DNA of 64,000 bases from Aplectana chamaeleonis (lineage: Eukaryota > Nematoda > Chromadorea > Rhabditida > Cosmocercidae), in contig JAPDOI010000358.1 in assembly GCA_029168955.1 (NCBI GenBank), positions 248,001 through 312,000 on the forward strand, in the 5' to 3' direction. Made by a program: the position numbers and the translations under genes. How positions within the stretch are numbered: position 1 is the first letter of the stretch; each line of letters begins with the position of its first letter. The notes under the pieces are model-generated. The model saw only the letters and a program-made list of their open reading frames with translations. It had not been told where the DNA came from and made no database searches. Below, piece by piece: positions 23,150 to 34,827 of this stretch.

Positions 23150-24353
23150 GTTTTTGACGGCTAATCGGCATAATTCGGCCGTTTTCCACCTGGATGACGT
23201 TAGTAAACAAGCTACTGCTTATTATTGAACCTTAATTGAGGTTTGAATATCCACTGGGTCGCCAATATTAGGTCTGGTATATTTTCTGAGCGCACAACGT
23301 CTACACTCCGTAACTTTTACCCGTTGGTGGACCTCAACGACACTTGTGAGCGTTATTTTGGAGTAAATTATCGCTTCGATTCCCATGCGAACTTCTTTCG
23401 CTGTATACAGCTAAATGGGGTGGTAGAGAATGGGTTTTCAAAGCTAGACGACCGCCAAGTTTTAGCACGAAATTAACACCCGAGATGTCGACCACTACCA
23501 TCGACTGCTCTGTTCGTAGCACAACCTCACCGATAATTGAGAGCTGCAAAATTACCTTCAGGGCCCTTCTTCAAAATTTTGTTACGCTGGAATACAGTGC
23601 TTCCAAAGGCACTTCCTTGCCAATCTTAACCAACGCAAGGATGATATAGTGAGGAAGAGTGTGCTGGTAAGGCTATTCTTCCCGGGTTTTTTTTTCAAGA
23701 AAAATTTCCCTGTCTCGCGTGCGTGCGTGTGCGGAGTAAGAGAAGAGACAACGATCAAGGGAAGAACAACGTTCGCGCGGCACGGACGCAAAGTGATTTT
23801 TGCGCAGCATTGCAGAGCGTATCATGCCTACGAACCTTGCCTGCCGCACGCCACTGAACTTGCGTGGGGAATGAGAACGAGGATCAAGCCAAACCTTGAA
23901 GATTAAGCTGTTAGAAAGGTTCGGCTTCATTTCCTCGCGTAGAAGGAGGCATGCTTGATCTCCTCTGATAAGCTGAGTAACAACATTGATGAAGAAGCAC
24001 TATCGTTCTCATACCTATTCATACTCCTATATAGGGGTAGATAGGAGTACGGGCGGGGTCAACCCTTCCGATTGCCGATTGGCTGATGGGAGACACAAGC
24101 CCCTACCCTTACTCTAATCAGCCATGCAGCTGTTGCTGCAACAGGATGATTATGTTAGGTAGCATTAAAAAATTGTTGTCGATAAAAGTATTCGAACTTA
24201 GAGGCGATTTTTGTTTCCTTGAAGATTTTCCGCAGTGCGATATGAGTGTGCCGAATCCTTTGATAAGAACTAGACGCATTTCTCTACCATGCACATCATA
24301 TTCCTGCAAACGTATACAACGGAATACTGAAGTTTGCCCGATACAATGGTATA

Positions 24354-24652
24354 GTCTACAGCAATGGAAGTAGGACCTGGTGAGGTTACGGACTAGTCCT
24401 AGCATACTGTAGTTTGTTAGTGGTATCACTCATTTTTCCGAAACAGCTGTGAAAGATCGGTGAGTCTATGTTTTCCCCGGTATGACAAAATCTGTGGAAG
24501 CAATGGAAACAGGTGAAAATGTGAGAGTGGAAACAAAAACTCACCGACCATTCTCAGTTATTTCGAAAAAATGAGTGATAACACAATCAGACTACAGTAT
24601 GTTAGGAAGAGTCCGCAACCTCACCAGGTCCTACTATACCATTGCTGTAGAC
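24354..24652. mobile_element. Foldback MITE with TATA target duplication
   Basis: The termini GTCTACAGCAATGG are inverted, and TATA is on both sides (24350-24353 and 24653-24656). Arms of about 125 bp share GGACCTGGTGAGGTT, CATACTGTAG and ATCACTCATTTTT. The empty site is seen in the inner Mutator-like copy near 21945-21965, read in reverse. Confidence 0.85.
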
Positions 24653-25656
24653 TATACGTAGTTCGCTAGAAGCTATGCCAAGAAGGAATTTAGTGCTCAT
24701 GAGGTTTACAGCAATTATGTAAATGCTTCAAATTCCTTCTACAGCTGTGATCCAGGTTCAAAATAGCTCATAACAACGAGTTAAAGTTTCGATGCGTGGA
24801 CCTTGTGCACTCAGAAAATTAACAGACCTAATACTGCCGACCCAGTCGATAATCAACACCCTAATTAGGTCGAATTATAGGGAGACGCTTTGATAAGCAC
24901 TATCCAGGAAGGAAACATCCGGACTGTCTCGTTTAGTCGTCAAGAACCACCTACATAGATTTACGTTTTTCCTCGTTCATCCAGCTCTTTGACATCGCGC
25001 CAGGCCGGCAGCCGCCGCATCGCGACGGCGGTGCGGCGACCCCGCGCGGGAATTCAAATGACAGCCGCCGATAGTATATAAATGCGTTGGACTTGGTGTG
25101 ATTTCACAAAAAAAAATTGGAAAGTTTTCTCTACCTGCTTTAGCTCTTGTTGCTTTTGAAATGCGTCTTATGTTTGTACTGTGATGTTAAGGCTTCGGCA
25201 TAGTTGCAAAGGTGTGAGCAACGCGAGCGATTGGGGGCGTGGCCTTAAAAATTCCGCGGCGGCGTCGCCGGCAACCCCGCAGGGTGTGATTTCGAGTAGA
25301 GTGCGGATGCTATTTAGAGACTTTCGTTTCATCATTTTGGTGGGATCTGATTCCGAAACCGTTGTTTCCACTATTTGTCTATTGAATTTTCTAATTTTCT
25401 ACTGTGACACAAACCATCTTCATTGTACATATCTATTTGTTCATTTTAACCTCATGACAGCAAAAATGGAATCACTACTTACAAACTGCCACAACTGATA
25501 TTGGTCTGCATCATTCACGGCTGATCACTAGCGTTTTTGTATAAAAACACACACAGGAAATGACGAATAGCTGGAAAACTGCAAGCAAAACACACAAAAT
25601 AGCTCTCAAATTTTTTAACGATGGTGCTGGCAGAGTTGAGATCATTCAAAAATTGT

Positions 25657-26271
25657 TAAATACTATACAGAATTGTAAAATTCAAACCGCAGATTCTATC
25701 CACAGTAACCCAGTGGTCATGATAACAGTATTTGAAAACAACTCCATCCATTTATCTTCATGATAAGGTAGGTCGGTGGAATGATGTCATGCTCCCTGCG
25801 AGGAATGCTCTCCGGTATTCATGGAATAAGGTTTTGTGTGACCTTGCGGTTGGAACGCGGCACTGAGGACTTTCATATAGAGTTGCTCGTCGAGTTGGAA
25901 GACTTGTAAGTTTCCCCTACTGGTGCATAGCGTTGCACGTTAGACCTTTATGCTCCCCTAGTTGCACCAACACGCTGCTTTCTACCGGAGCTTCACCCAC
26001 TTTAATTGCTGCCCCAGCTGCTTCAGTGTTCATTCAAATACCTGCATTTCAATGCTGCCCAACTGCTGCTTCCGACAACACTCTTGAAATGGTCATGAAA
26101 AACCTCATTCCACAAGCATTGGAGTGAATTCCTTCAAAGTAGCATGACATTCCACCAACCCACATTTTATCACGACTGTAAATAAGATGCAGATGTGTTT
26201 ATCTTTACTCTTATCACCGGGTTACGGTGGATGGAATCTGCGGTTTGAGTTTTATAATTCTGTAAATACTA
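25657..26271. mobile_element. Foldback element upstream of rps-28
   Basis: Arms of about 135 bp: 25657-25790 (AAATACTATACAGAATTG, CAAACCGCAGATTC, GGTGGAATGATGTCATGCT) mirror 26139-26271. Weaker symmetry continues inward (ATGGAATAAGGTTTT against a mirrored ATTCCACAAGC region). A 65-codon open frame in the centre (25933-26127) is not recognised. It ends about 325 bp before the rps-28 start codon. Confidence 0.7.
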
Positions 26272-26596
26272 CGGAGGATTGATTACTATCGTAAATTGTG
26301 CGCAAATATTAGCAAATAAGCTGCAAATCGGTAGCAACTCGCAAAATCGCTTGAAAATCACAATCGTCTCGCGCATTTCGCCGCGAGCTTCGCCGCGAGT
26401 TTGCGATTTCCGCGACGGGCAAAATACTGCGCCCCCCTTCGCGGAGACGTGTAGCAGCAGGTGCGGTCGCGTGCGCGGTCAAACTGCGTAGCACTCCCCA
26501 TCCTTCATCATTGCTCGCCCGCAGATTTGCTACTATGCCGAGGCCTTTACCTTGGGTAATGTATTAACGCACAATTTTGGTGGTTTACAGGTAAAC
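26272..26596 (+). promoter_or_regulatory. Presumed rps-28 upstream region and 5' UTR
   Basis: The region has a GC-rich stretch (26370-26480). No TATA box was identified. Six bases before the ATG, TGGTTTACAG (26581-26590) looks like a 3' splice site, which could be a spliced-leader acceptor or the end of a short 5' UTR intron starting GTAATG near 26553. A 19-bp stretch CTGCGTAGCACTCCCCATC (about 26484) also occurs in the MITE at 44120-44268. Confidence 0.45.
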
Positions 26597-26671
26597 ATGG
26601 ACAAGCCAGTGAAACTCGCTAGGGTTACGAAAATTATCGGCCGTACTGGATCACAAGGTCAATGTACTCAG
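26597..26671 (+). CDS. rps-28: Ribosomal protein eS28, coding exon 1 (joins 54041-54166)
   Basis: This exon encodes residues 1-25, starting [12 protein letters not shown] and ending [11 protein letters not shown], the conserved N-terminus of eS28, a small OB-fold protein of the 40S subunit near the mRNA exit path. The ATG is the first in frame after the acceptor-like TTTACAG. The exon ends on a codon boundary at CAG and is followed by a consensus donor GTGAGT. The next eS28 residues (VRVEF) are encoded at 54041, also in phase 0 after TATTCTAG. Joined, they give 66 residues, the normal length for the family, with no lesion. There is no other copy of either half in the window, so the two are best read as one gene with a giant intron. 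Confidence 0.95.
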
Positions 26672-26679
26672 GTGAGTTT

Positions 26680-27745
26680 AATATGTATACCTAGTGGGGT
26701 CCCTCAAGGAGGGGTCTTGTCCCCAATTTTGTTCAACATTTATACATATGATATTCCCAATGTAGTGGAACGTGGAGGTGTTAGGTGTTAGATCTTTGCG
26801 GATGATATCAAGGTTTTTAGTGAAGTTAGGAATAATGGGGTGTCAGCTTTGCAGGATAGTATTCAAGCTGTTTGCTGTTGGTCGGAAACATGGGGACTGC
26901 CCTTGTCAGCTGGGAAAACCAAAGTCCTACACCTGGGAGGAGACCCTAATCTCCAAGCCACCTACGTAATTTACGATATACCGATTGAGGCAATTGATAA
27001 AAGGAAAGATCTCGGATTCGTAGTAGATAACAAGCTTTCGTTTGATGAGCATTGTAGGCTCATTGCTACTAAGGCGCAGCAGAGACTCTTTCTTCTATTT
27101 AAATCGTTAAGATCGAAAGATCCGAAGTTGCTGATAAAGGCTTATAAAATTTATGTTCGCTCAATGTTGGAGTATGGCACTTGCGTTTTCGGGTCTTATA
27201 AACGTCAGTTAGTAGAAAGGTTGGAGAGGGTACAAAACAGCTTTACGAGGAAAGTCTTTATTCGGACACTTGGATTTACATATGCCAACATTCCTAGTAG
27301 TTATCTGAGAAATAAAAGGTTACAGCTCGACACTCTTGCTCTCCGTAGGAGAAGAAATGATTTATTCTTAATTTTCAAAATGTTGAAGGGTCTCGTGGGT
27401 CTGAAACTATCTGAGTTCTTCACCTTGAGACGTTCTAATACTAGAGGTCAGGGGTTCAAACTCAGCTTCTCTCAGCCTCGAACTCGCTTAAGGCGTAATT
27501 TTTTCACGATTTGTGGGGGATTTGAATATCTGCGCTTCAGTAAAAGGCTCTTGGTGCCTAGTTCTTTCAGTATTTTTAAAAGGCAGGTTGACCGGTATTT
27601 GCAACAGGAACCGTTTATTGGCTCTAGTAGGGCCTAGTTTTCTTTTTGTTTGCTGTTGGTTATGTTTTAATGTTTTTCCATTCGCTTTTTTTTGTTTTGT
27701 TATTCACATGTGCTGACGCGCATGTAATAAATGTAAATGTAAAAA
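26680..27745 (+). pseudogene. 5'-truncated CR1-like LINE: RT palm to 3' tail
   Basis: It starts at the RT motif [15 protein letters not shown] and continues with IFADDIKVF, DLGFVVDNKLSFDEHC, YGTCVFGSYKRQLVERLERV and LALRRRRNDLFLIFKMLKGL, ending IFKRQVDRYLQQEP and a stop at 27635-27637. The only lesion is one TAG (26789-26791) just before FADD. The 3' UTR ends with TAATAAATGTAAATGTAAAA. It begins within about 10 bases of the rps-28 donor and is in the same reading frame as exon 1, so unspliced RNA would read 39 codons into it. AATAAA at 27726-27731 could act as a premature poly(A) signal. Confidence 0.9.
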
Positions 27746-27748
27746 TGT

Positions 27749-28085
27749 ATATTGTGGTGCGCGCACCAGATTTGGATTTGAACTGGCCACGCGCGGAACC
27801 GCTTTTTCGAAATCTATATTCAGAGTGAACCGAGAAATTAGCTCCAAATTGCATTGAAAAGAGCGCAAAAAGTTGGAAATATTTTCCGAAAATGGTTTGC
27901 TGGTTTTCGAGAAAATTTAAAAAAAACCACTCGATTTTGGTGTTAATCTCGTTTTTTTCAGTTGGCGTTCATCAACTTGTGGGTACACTTAAAATTGAGC
28001 TAGGAAGCTCGTTTTTGGACAGGAGGCTGGAAATGGATGCAGGTCGCTCCTATTCCAATTTGATTTTGATACCTTAATTTTGAAG
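27749..28085 (+). repeat. Dispersed repeat R1, copy 2
   Basis: It matches 1140-1545 in inverted orientation: CACCAGATTTGGATTTGAAC, TTTTTTCAGTTGGCGTTCAT and GAGCTAGGAAGCTCG. It lies directly after the LINE tail. Confidence 0.6.
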
Positions 28086-28225
28086 GGTACCTCAAAATCG
28101 TGGCTTCACAGATTACGGGGCACTTACCACCCGACCGAGCGGCGGCTGATGCGAAACGGTATCGAGCGCGGCTGACGCCCTCGTCGTCTAGTGTCTCTGC
28201 ATAGATAGAGTGGAAGGCTGCCAGG

Positions 28226-30158
28226 ATCGTGTCTAAAAATCACCCATCCCATGCGGGCAGTCGCGTCGCATTTCGGCGCGCTTTCTCTTCACTGCAAAGT
28301 AGTTTCTCGCCTGTATTCGATATTGCCTCAACTACTCACAGTGTAGTGCGTATCTTCTATAAGCGGGTACGCTTACGAACACCGCTGAACTAGCACAGAA
28401 ACAGGATCGTTGCATGGAATTGGCGTGAAGACATCTGGCTTTCGAGAAAATAATAGCAACTGCAACCAAGGTTTTCTCTGAAAATGGAGGCAGCCTTCGA
28501 ACTTTCAAGCAGGCTCAAGCGGTTGCAGTCCCGCAGGACAATGGCGGGGATCTAAAATCCCCAAAAAAACTCATGGTTTGAGGGACGTGAAAAAGTCTAA
28601 CCGAAATTGAAAATGTCGGGTATGGCCTTGAATGTAGAGATTAAGTTCCATCGCTTGAGTTTTTCCAGTCAGGAGAGTAGTGGTAAATGCAAAAACTACA
28701 AAAATAAAGGGAAAAGTTACAAAAGTTGAAACTTTTTCTTTAAAGTTTCGGCTTTCAAAATGGGCAAGAAAATCCACTGATAGTCCGTAAAAAATCCGTA
28801 ATCCGTAAAATTCTTCCGTCTTTTTCTCGAGAATTTTGGTTACCAAAGTAGGAACATAGCTATTTGGACGAATAGGACAACGGCCTGCTGGATATACTTA
28901 GTATCCGACTCAATCCTTTTCGTATATCCGACCGGATATCCAAGATTCGGATAACAAGTGGCTAGTTAGTCAGAGTAGAAGTTTTTTTGTCTGGTTGATT
29001 TGCATAATTTTTACTAGCTAGTTGACCGAAATCAAACCTGCGTATGGGTAATACTGCACCTCGCAACGAAGATATAGTAATTGAAGATTTGTTTACATAT
29101 TTTTATTAATATGCATATATGAAGCTTGAAGTTTGTATGTTAACATGCTGCAACAGCAATGAAGTACCACTGTTTGTCAACTATGGGTGTTTTCAAAAGC
29201 TTGCGTTGAGTACCTGGTTTATTTTTTACCGTTTTACCTCAACTTTGTTCCGAAAATATCCGAAATTATCCGAAAGGATATCCGTACCCGAATCACTGGA
29301 AAAATAGCATTATCTGAATTGATCCATCGACCGAAAATTTGATGATACGCATTATCTGAATCCGACCAATTTTCGGGAAATTTAAAATCGGCATTATCCG
29401 AATCGTATTCTTGGGATAACAAGTATACTGCTGGACCTTGTGTTTAAGACACCATCACGTCTACAGTATAGTATATTATACCAGTATTGTTATCAAATCA
29501 ACTGGGCACTACACTATAGCCTTTTGCACCCCGAGGATTACGGTCAGTTACGGTAAGGAAATGAAAAACTGCATAGGCGTAAACTCGACATGGGTGCAAA
29601 ATTTTTCTCGGACAATCTCATGTGTTGTTTGAACCGGCTATGTTTTTTCAAAATTCATTCAGCCAAAGTAGGGTTTCCAAACAATGAGCTCGTACTGGGA
29701 GAAAGCTAAGTTTTCTGCGTGAATATTGTGATTCAGCAAGCTTGTAAGTATACATCACAATTGAGGAGGCCAATAATGCCTAGCAGAACCATCGTATTCC
29801 GCTTTCTTTTCGCACTACCCAAAGAGCGTAAAGATGGTCACACTAAGCTATGATACATCGTAATATTCTAGGTAAGCTGACTATTCGCCGATGGAATTCG
29901 CATGACGAGGTGAAAGATATCGCTCGCCGGAAGACAGATTCTCGAAATTCTCACTGCTCTCATTCCTCAAATTTACCAATTCATACAGTCGTTTATAGTT
30001 TCTTATATAAAGGAACAAGTACCGTGTGATTTAAGCTCTTGTCCAACGATAGATTGAGAAAAGGCAAGAGAAAGCACTGCAGCGGCGAGAAGGCGCGCTG
30101 CAATGCCACGACACGACGCCACCGCCCGCATGGGATGGGTGATTTTTAGACACGATCG
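28226..30158. mobile_element. Inverted-repeat element, about 1.9 kb (GATCGTGTCTAAAAATC termini)
   Basis: GATCGTGTCTAAAAATCACC with CATCCCATGCGGGC at 28226 is mirrored at about 30124-30157. Weaker matching extends to about 70 bp (GGCGCGCT, AGAGAAAG). GGCTGCCAG and GGCTGCGGG flank it, possibly a decayed 9-bp duplication. A hAT-like element is nested at 28893-29427. No transposase recognised. Confidence 0.65.
28893..29427. mobile_element. hAT-like element, 535 bp (8-bp target duplication)
   Basis: CTGCTGGA is repeated exactly at 28885-28892 and 29428-29435. The termini are TATACTTAGTATCC and TATACTTGTTATCC. Short subterminal ATCCGAA/TTCGGAT repeats occur at both ends, as usual in hAT elements. 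Non-autonomous. Confidence 0.85.
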
Positions 30159-31239
30159 GCTGCGGGCGGCGGAAGCTGTTTCGTCATACCGTACGGGGGA
30201 AGCTCCAACGATGGCTGGAACTGTGAGCGGTGTCAAATGACCCTTCTTGAGTTATGGAGTGATTGACAAGGGGAATACAGTAAAAGGAAAGTGAATAAAG
30301 CAGTAAGTATAAGGAACAACTGAATTTTTACGTATTTTGATGTTTGTGAATTTCTACGGAGTCAGGCACCTGTTTTCTTTATTTTGCAGTTAGAAAAAAT
30401 GTTTTGTGGTGATAAACACAGAGGAAACTGAAAGATTATTCCAGAGAAGAAGAAAAAATATTCTTTAGCAAATAGCTGTTCAAGAGACACGTCTTCCAAG
30501 CACAGTGAGTATCAAAGTTCTCTTCCCCCTGGTAGTTATATATTCGACACGAAAATCGTCGGATAACTGCAAAAACTGCTTCCTCTCTTCACCACCAGTT
30601 TTATGTTCCAACAAAATATTGGTTTTTAATTGAGATCCGTTGCAGCATTCGTACGATTCGTTTTGTGACAAAATTATTGTGTTGAGTCTTTGGAAATTTC
30701 AGTTTATTCGAGGTTATCCCACGCGAAATTGAAAAATATGCAATAATTTACGATTTCCCATCAATCTTTAACTGAATTGAAAATAAATGCTCTTGTCCTA
30801 TTGTTACTCAAACGCATTTGTAAATGTTATCCCTGGATACAAATAAGACGTTCCGAGGATATCCGGAATTTGCCGGAATGATTGTACACTAGCCATCTGC
30901 AGAGGAAGCCGGCAACCACCTAGCTATTCCCTCCTATTAGATTTTTTAAATTATTCGACTGAAGGATCCAATGGTGAACTTTTTGTTCTGCGAAATATGA
31001 AGGCGAATTATGAATGCGGTTTTTCAAAATTTTATTCATGGACTGCAAATTATGTACATGGATTCAGTGCCCGTAATGATGAAAGAGTTCCGATAAGTGC
31101 CATTTACGTAAAAGACTTCCGCATTGACACTGAAACTATTTTTAAGGCACCACCGTTCCTTTTACTTTATTTTTTTTATTTTTCGCTGCTCTATTCATGT
31201 CTCACTTCACTGTTTTGCTAAACCTCTCCTCCCTACACA
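30159..31239. other. No gene recognised
   Basis: AT-rich intron sequence with no recognised open frame, splice-bounded exon or termini. Confidence 0.4.
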
Positions 31240-31296
31240 TTTTTTCATAAGAGCTTTTAGCTTTTTTTTTCATAAGAGCACCCTGAATTTAAAGCT

Positions 31297-34117
31297 TTAG
31301 CAGAAAGCACGGCCATCGACCCCATGCAATGACCTGAGGTTGAAATGGGATAGCCTGTTTTTGAAAATCGGAAACTGCGCGGCCTCAACGATCTCTGAAG
31401 GTAATTTGTTCCAAACTGGGATGACTCTAAATGCAAAGCGAATGCAGCACGTTGGACTTCGACGTAAATCTACGTGCGAGCTGAAAAGCGTGCTGGCGGG
31501 AGCGAGTACAGCGGCTGGTGAACACGAAAACACTCTCAAATGGGATGTCGCAAAGACCGTTAACGATTTTATAACATAAGTGTAAATCGAACTCGGTTCG
31601 CCGATATCTTAGGGTTTCGATCCCCAACATTTCAAGCCTTGCCGTATAGTCTGGTACTTCTCGCGTAGGAAATACTTTGACAAAAACGCGTTTTGAGTAC
31701 CGCCTTTGCACGTTTTCAATTACTTCATCATCTTCGACAGAAGATGGTGACCAGACCTGCGTACAGTATTCCAAGAGCGGTCGGCAGTAGACAATGTATG
31801 CTTTCCTGTAATGTTCGAGACATGGGTGTTGCAGAGATCTCAGGATGCAATTTGCCACACGAGAAGCTTTCTTAGAGATTTCCTTGCAGTGGGATTCCCA
31901 CTTAAGGTCGGTGCTAATAAGCACACCAAGATCACTGACAGTCTCGCGTACGGGAAGCGCAACATCGTTTAGGCGTAGAAAGCACTCATGTTGGAAATTT
32001 ATATGGAACAAGCTACATTTTTCTTCAGATATTTTTAGCTGCCATAGCTTGGACCAATTAGAAAGTCGGTTCAGGTCACACTGAAGCTCGTGAAAATCAA
32101 TGGCGGGGTTGCGAAGGGGACGATATATCTTCAGATCATCAGCAAAAAGCTTGCATGTGCTCGACAATCCGTCAGAAATGTCGTTCACATAAATGAGGAA
32201 AAGCAAAGGACCCAGAACGCTACCCTGGGGAACACCGCTGACGATTGGGCAAGGATGAGAACAAAAGTCGCCAATTTTGACTATGAAGTCACGAGGTGTC
32301 AGAAAGGAATTCAACCATTTTAAAATTTCACCAGAAATGCCGTAGCCTTGAAGTTTCAGAAGTAGCTTTGGATGACTGACTGTATCAAAAGCTTTAGCAT
32401 AGTCTATGTACACAACATCAGTTTGGTAGCTTTCGTTCACAGCCGAACATCAGTCGTGGAACGAGGATACCAGCTGAGATAGCGTTGATCTACCAGGCAG
32501 AAAACCATATTGCGCCGGGCTGAGGAGGTTATTCGACGCGAGATGGGATAGAACACAATCTTTGATAATGATTTCGAGAACTTTGCATATTGATGAGGTT
32601 AAACTGATGGGCCGATAGTTCGAGACCTGAACAGCTGGTGCCTTTTTCAGAAGCGGGGTTACAATCGCAGTATTCCATGCGGACGGAAGCGTTCCAAGAG
32701 CAAGACTATGTTTGAATATGCACGAGAGAGGGTAACATAACCCATTAGCAGCCCTTTTGATGAAGTACGAGGGCACCGAGTCCGGGGTGAGCGAAATCTT
32801 GTCATTGAGCTTTTTTATGGCACCCATTACAACCTCGCAGCTGATAGGGACGGAGCACAATTTCTGGGAACATCGGGAGGAGAATAGTGGGGTCGCACCG
32901 TTGTCGTGAGTAAATACCTTAGAGAAATATTCCGCGAACATTCGCATTTTTGCTGATCATCGATAATGACTTCGCCCTCTTCATCTTTTAGAGATGTGAT
33001 ACCCTTACGCGTTTTCATCTTTGCATTCATGTACTTGAAGAAGTTTTTTCGATTTCCCGAGCAAATAAGGCGTTTTTCGCAGTTCTTGGCAAATCGTTTG
33101 CATTCTTTTCGAAATCCCTAGCACATTTGCTGAAGGCAACGCGCCCACCAGGCTGAAAGCGGTCACGCCAGAGGAAGTGCTCTTTAGCGGCCAAGCGCTG
33201 CAGGTGCAGTGGAAGGTTTTGGTATTAGGGCCATGTTTCCGAAGTGGAACACATTTCTCTATTACAAGGTGGACATAGGAAATGAAGGCATCATACACCT
33301 CGTTTATATTGCGGCACGTGCAAAAGAGTTCATCCCAGTTTGTTCCTATCAACCAGAGATTTACTTGGTCCCAATTGGCTCTGCGAAAATCAAAATTACG
33401 AGCTGTTTTGGGAACATCAGGTTGACATGCGATTTCAAAGGCTATGCTACAGTGGTCGCTTGTAGAGAAATTTGGCTGAACCTCCCAATCAGTAATTAAA
33501 GTGAGGTCATTGCATAAGATCAAATCCAGGACATTGCGCCCGTGAGTGGACTCAAAATTCAGACATGATAGACCAGAACTGGTAAGAAAATTATCGAATG
33601 AAGCATTAAATAGCATACCGGAATCTCCAGAAGAACACGTATAATTGAAATCACCAACGACTATGGAAGGGAATTGCACCGTACACCAGTCAGCTACAGT
33701 CTCTAACAATTCGAGAGAGTCCTCACTACTCGTTGCTGGCCGCCGGTAAGCTGCAATCAAGCGGAAACAGGGACCAAATTGAAACAAAACATCAAGAAAC
33801 AAAAGCTCACAACAGAAGTTAAAGGATTTGGGTATGGATTGAGCAACTCTAATAGTATTCTTTACAACGATTGCGACACCACCACCAGTAACGCCCGATA
33901 TTCGGTCGCATCTATTCACCACATAACAGCCATCTAGTGCTAGGAGCGAGTCCGGGTCGTCCTCAGTGAGCCAGGTTTCGGTTATAATAATTATATCGGG
34001 AGACGAATAGTTGAGCATTGTGTTCAGAGAGGCTAATTTGTTCCTAATAGATCGAGAATTGAAGTATACACAGTTCAGGCTACCCTTTGCCACTGAGGCT
34101 GACTCGCTCACACTCAC
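31297..34117 (-). pseudogene. LINE ORF2 (endonuclease plus reverse transcriptase), damaged
   Basis: The N-terminal apurinic-type endonuclease is well preserved: VYFNSRSIRNKLASLNTML, IIIITETWL, GGGVAIVVKN, AAYRRP, VVGDFNY, STSDHCSI. The frame then shifts near 33190 and again near 32950. The RT follows: LLKKAPAVQVSNYRPISLTS, YGFLPGRSTLSQLV, a TGA stop at about 32452 where related proteins usually continue, YIDYAKAFDTVSH, GVPQGSVLGPLLF and the catalytic LFADDLKIY. The C-terminus YRRTEFDLHLCYKIVNGL is shifted near 31450 to a frame ending VIPVWNKLPSEIVEAAQFP. The ORF begins without ATG: the overlap with ORF1 is GTGA, so either the start codon mutated or initiation is unusual. Confidence 0.85.
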
Positions 34118-34827
34118 TGTGATGGGGATAAGCGAGTGGGAGGGTGGGTCGCCCGAGGGGTGGAGACCGACGGGGCGGCCTCGTCCCCCGCAGGCGGACT
34201 CGGCCCTCCCTTTTTTGGGATCTCGCTTCTGCTCATCACCTTTCCTTTGTAAATCACCGCATCCTCGTCCGACCTGCGAGCTTCGCGGAGCTTAGCTCGC
34301 AACTCCGAACTGTACGACGGGCGTACGTATACATTTTCCCAGTCACTGGAACGTTTTAGCTTATAGCTGCTGCGTAGTAGTTGAATGGCGTCGTGATGAT
34401 TAGCGAAGGCGACCTTCACCGGACGCTTCTTCTCCTTATCAAAGGATCCCATCCGGTACACAGTCGTCGGGATGGCGTCGACCTCCAGATGATCGAGCAG
34501 GGCCCTCACTGTTTTCTCGTCGGCCTCCCTCCGGCTGTGTGCCGGCAAATTGCTCTCCTCTACCATACCCATAATCACGACCTGAGAAGGAATCACCTGC
34601 GGCGTAGCCGCCGGAACGGCTCGCTGAACTGCGTCACCGGCGGCAGGTGCTGGTGGCGCCACTCCTCTCATCTTCGTCAGCTCACCAACGGCTTCCGTTA
34701 TCGAGCGGATCAGGGGCTGCAAGGCATCTGCGATAGTCTTCACCATTTGTTCGACCAGACCATTCATCGCATCCTTCACAGTCTCGTTGATCATCTCTTG
34801 AATCTCGGCTCTGTGCTTGGCTTGCAT
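34114..34827 (-). CDS. LINE ORF1 protein, 237 residues, intact
   Basis: ATG at 34827-34825 has the good context CACCATGC. Residues 1-50 have regular hydrophobic spacing (EIQEMINETVKDAMNGLVEQ), a probable coiled coil for self-association. A proline/alanine-rich linker follows (PPAPAAGDAVQRAVP). Residues 85-205 form the conserved domain: VVIMGMVEESNLP, LLDHLEVDAIPTTVYRMGSF, KRPVKVAFANHHDA, WENVYVRPSYSSELRAKLRE, YKGKVMSRSEIPKKGG. This matches the RRM-like, RNA-binding part of ORF1 proteins of nematode CR1-type LINEs, which package element RNA. The tail is proline-rich. The stop TGA overlaps the first possible codon of ORF2 by GTGA. Confidence 0.85.
   Translation of the reverse strand: MQAKHRAEIQEMINETVKDAMNGLVEQMVKTIADALQPLIRSITEAVGELTKMRGVAPPAPAAGDAVQRAVPAATPQVIPSQVVIMGMVEESNLPAHSRREADEKTVRALLDHLEVDAIPTTVYRMGSFDKEKKRPVKVAFANHHDAIQLLRSSYKLKRSSDWENVYVRPSYSSELRAKLREARRSDEDAVIYKGKVMSRSEIPKKGGPSPPAGDEAAPSVSTPRATHPPTRLSPSQ

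Larger units (their letters stand above)
21387..25089 (-). mobile_element. Mutator-like element, outer copy, with a second copy nested inside
   Basis: The 9-bp direct repeat GACTTGGTG flanks it exactly (21378-21386 and 25090-25098). Both ends begin CAACGCATTTATAT with a GC-rich stretch including GCCTGGCGCGATGCC. A 9-bp duplication and long termini fit Mutator-like elements. A second copy (21516-23149) is inserted in opposite orientation about 120 bp from the left end, and a 299-bp MITE lies near the right. Without the inserts the element is about 1.8 kb. No MULE transposase domain is seen, so it is probably non-autonomous. Confidence 0.85.
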
